Shown one piece after another: positions 6,061 to 6,065 of a stretch of 6,065 bases of DNA. The DNA comes from Syntrophomonas sp. Lineage in GTDB: Bacteria > Bacillota > Syntrophomonadia > Syntrophomonadales > Syntrophomonadaceae. The notes below the pieces were generated by a model that did not search any database, was not told where the DNA came from, and saw nothing but the letters and a program-made list of their open reading frames with translations. Location of the stretch: positions 1 through 6,065 of the forward strand of contig JAQUUV010000133.1 of assembly GCA_028693695.1 (NCBI GenBank), written 5' to 3'. The position numbers and the translations under genes are program-made. The first letter of the stretch is position 1; every line of letters begins with the position of its first letter.

Positions 6061-6065
6061 GCTAA

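Noticed and set aside
6011..6065. Rex-type redox operator in the hydrogenase promoter
   Set aside because: Isolated TTGTG/CACAA pieces are present (6011-6015 and 6041-6045), but no paired TTGTGAA-n4-TTCACAA-like palindrome is seen.

Overview
The window looks like chromosome of an anaerobic Gram-positive bacterium of the Clostridia type (Firmicutes). The reasons are an HndD/HydA-type [FeFe] hydrogenase, a phage-type amidase carrying copper-amine-oxidase-like C-terminal repeats, an LLH-family holin, strong GGAGG-type ribosome binding sites, moderately AT-rich DNA and stem-loop/T-run terminators. The species cannot be fixed from the sequence; syntrophic or sulfate-reducing Clostridia are a plausible guess.

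Layout. (1) Positions 3-1700, plus strand: the 3' part of a multi-PAS sensor histidine kinase. Its reading frame is open to the left edge, so the true start is outside the window. (2) Positions 1755-2777, plus strand: a CaxA/ChaA-type Ca2+/H+ antiporter, 54 nt behind the kinase with no terminator between them, so probably co-transcribed. A stem-loop terminator (2807-2838) closes this unit. (3) Positions 2923-3744 and 3757-4140, plus strand: a compact two-gene lysis-like cassette. It comprises a zinc amidase of the endolysin type without a signal peptide, then a small LLH-type holin whose ribosome binding site overlaps the amidase stop codon. (4) Positions 4141-4282: a convergent intergenic gap with a short AT-rich tandem repeat and a perfect 15-bp stem-loop that can terminate transcription from both sides. 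(5) Positions 4283-5974, minus strand: a complete HndD-like [FeFe] hydrogenase catalytic subunit with a good promoter directly upstream (6031-6060) and a small palindrome in its leader.

How the parts relate. The kinase and antiporter may form a signalling/ion-homeostasis unit. The amidase and holin together look like a phage lysis module, but no other phage gene is visible, so this may be a prophage remnant or a domesticated lysis device. The hydrogenase reads as a single-gene transcription unit: terminator on one side, promoter on the other, and no NuoE/NuoF-type partner genes within the window. No rRNA, tRNA, CRISPR array, transposase or riboswitch was recognised. The gaps between genes are all under 150 bases.

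The points most worth a second look are the isolated amidase-holin pair, the cysteine/serine pattern at the hydrogenase active site (TSCSPGW together with two extra cysteines), and the hydrogenase's apparent monocistronic organisation. I did not find a clearly new system; these are modest oddities within recognisable families.
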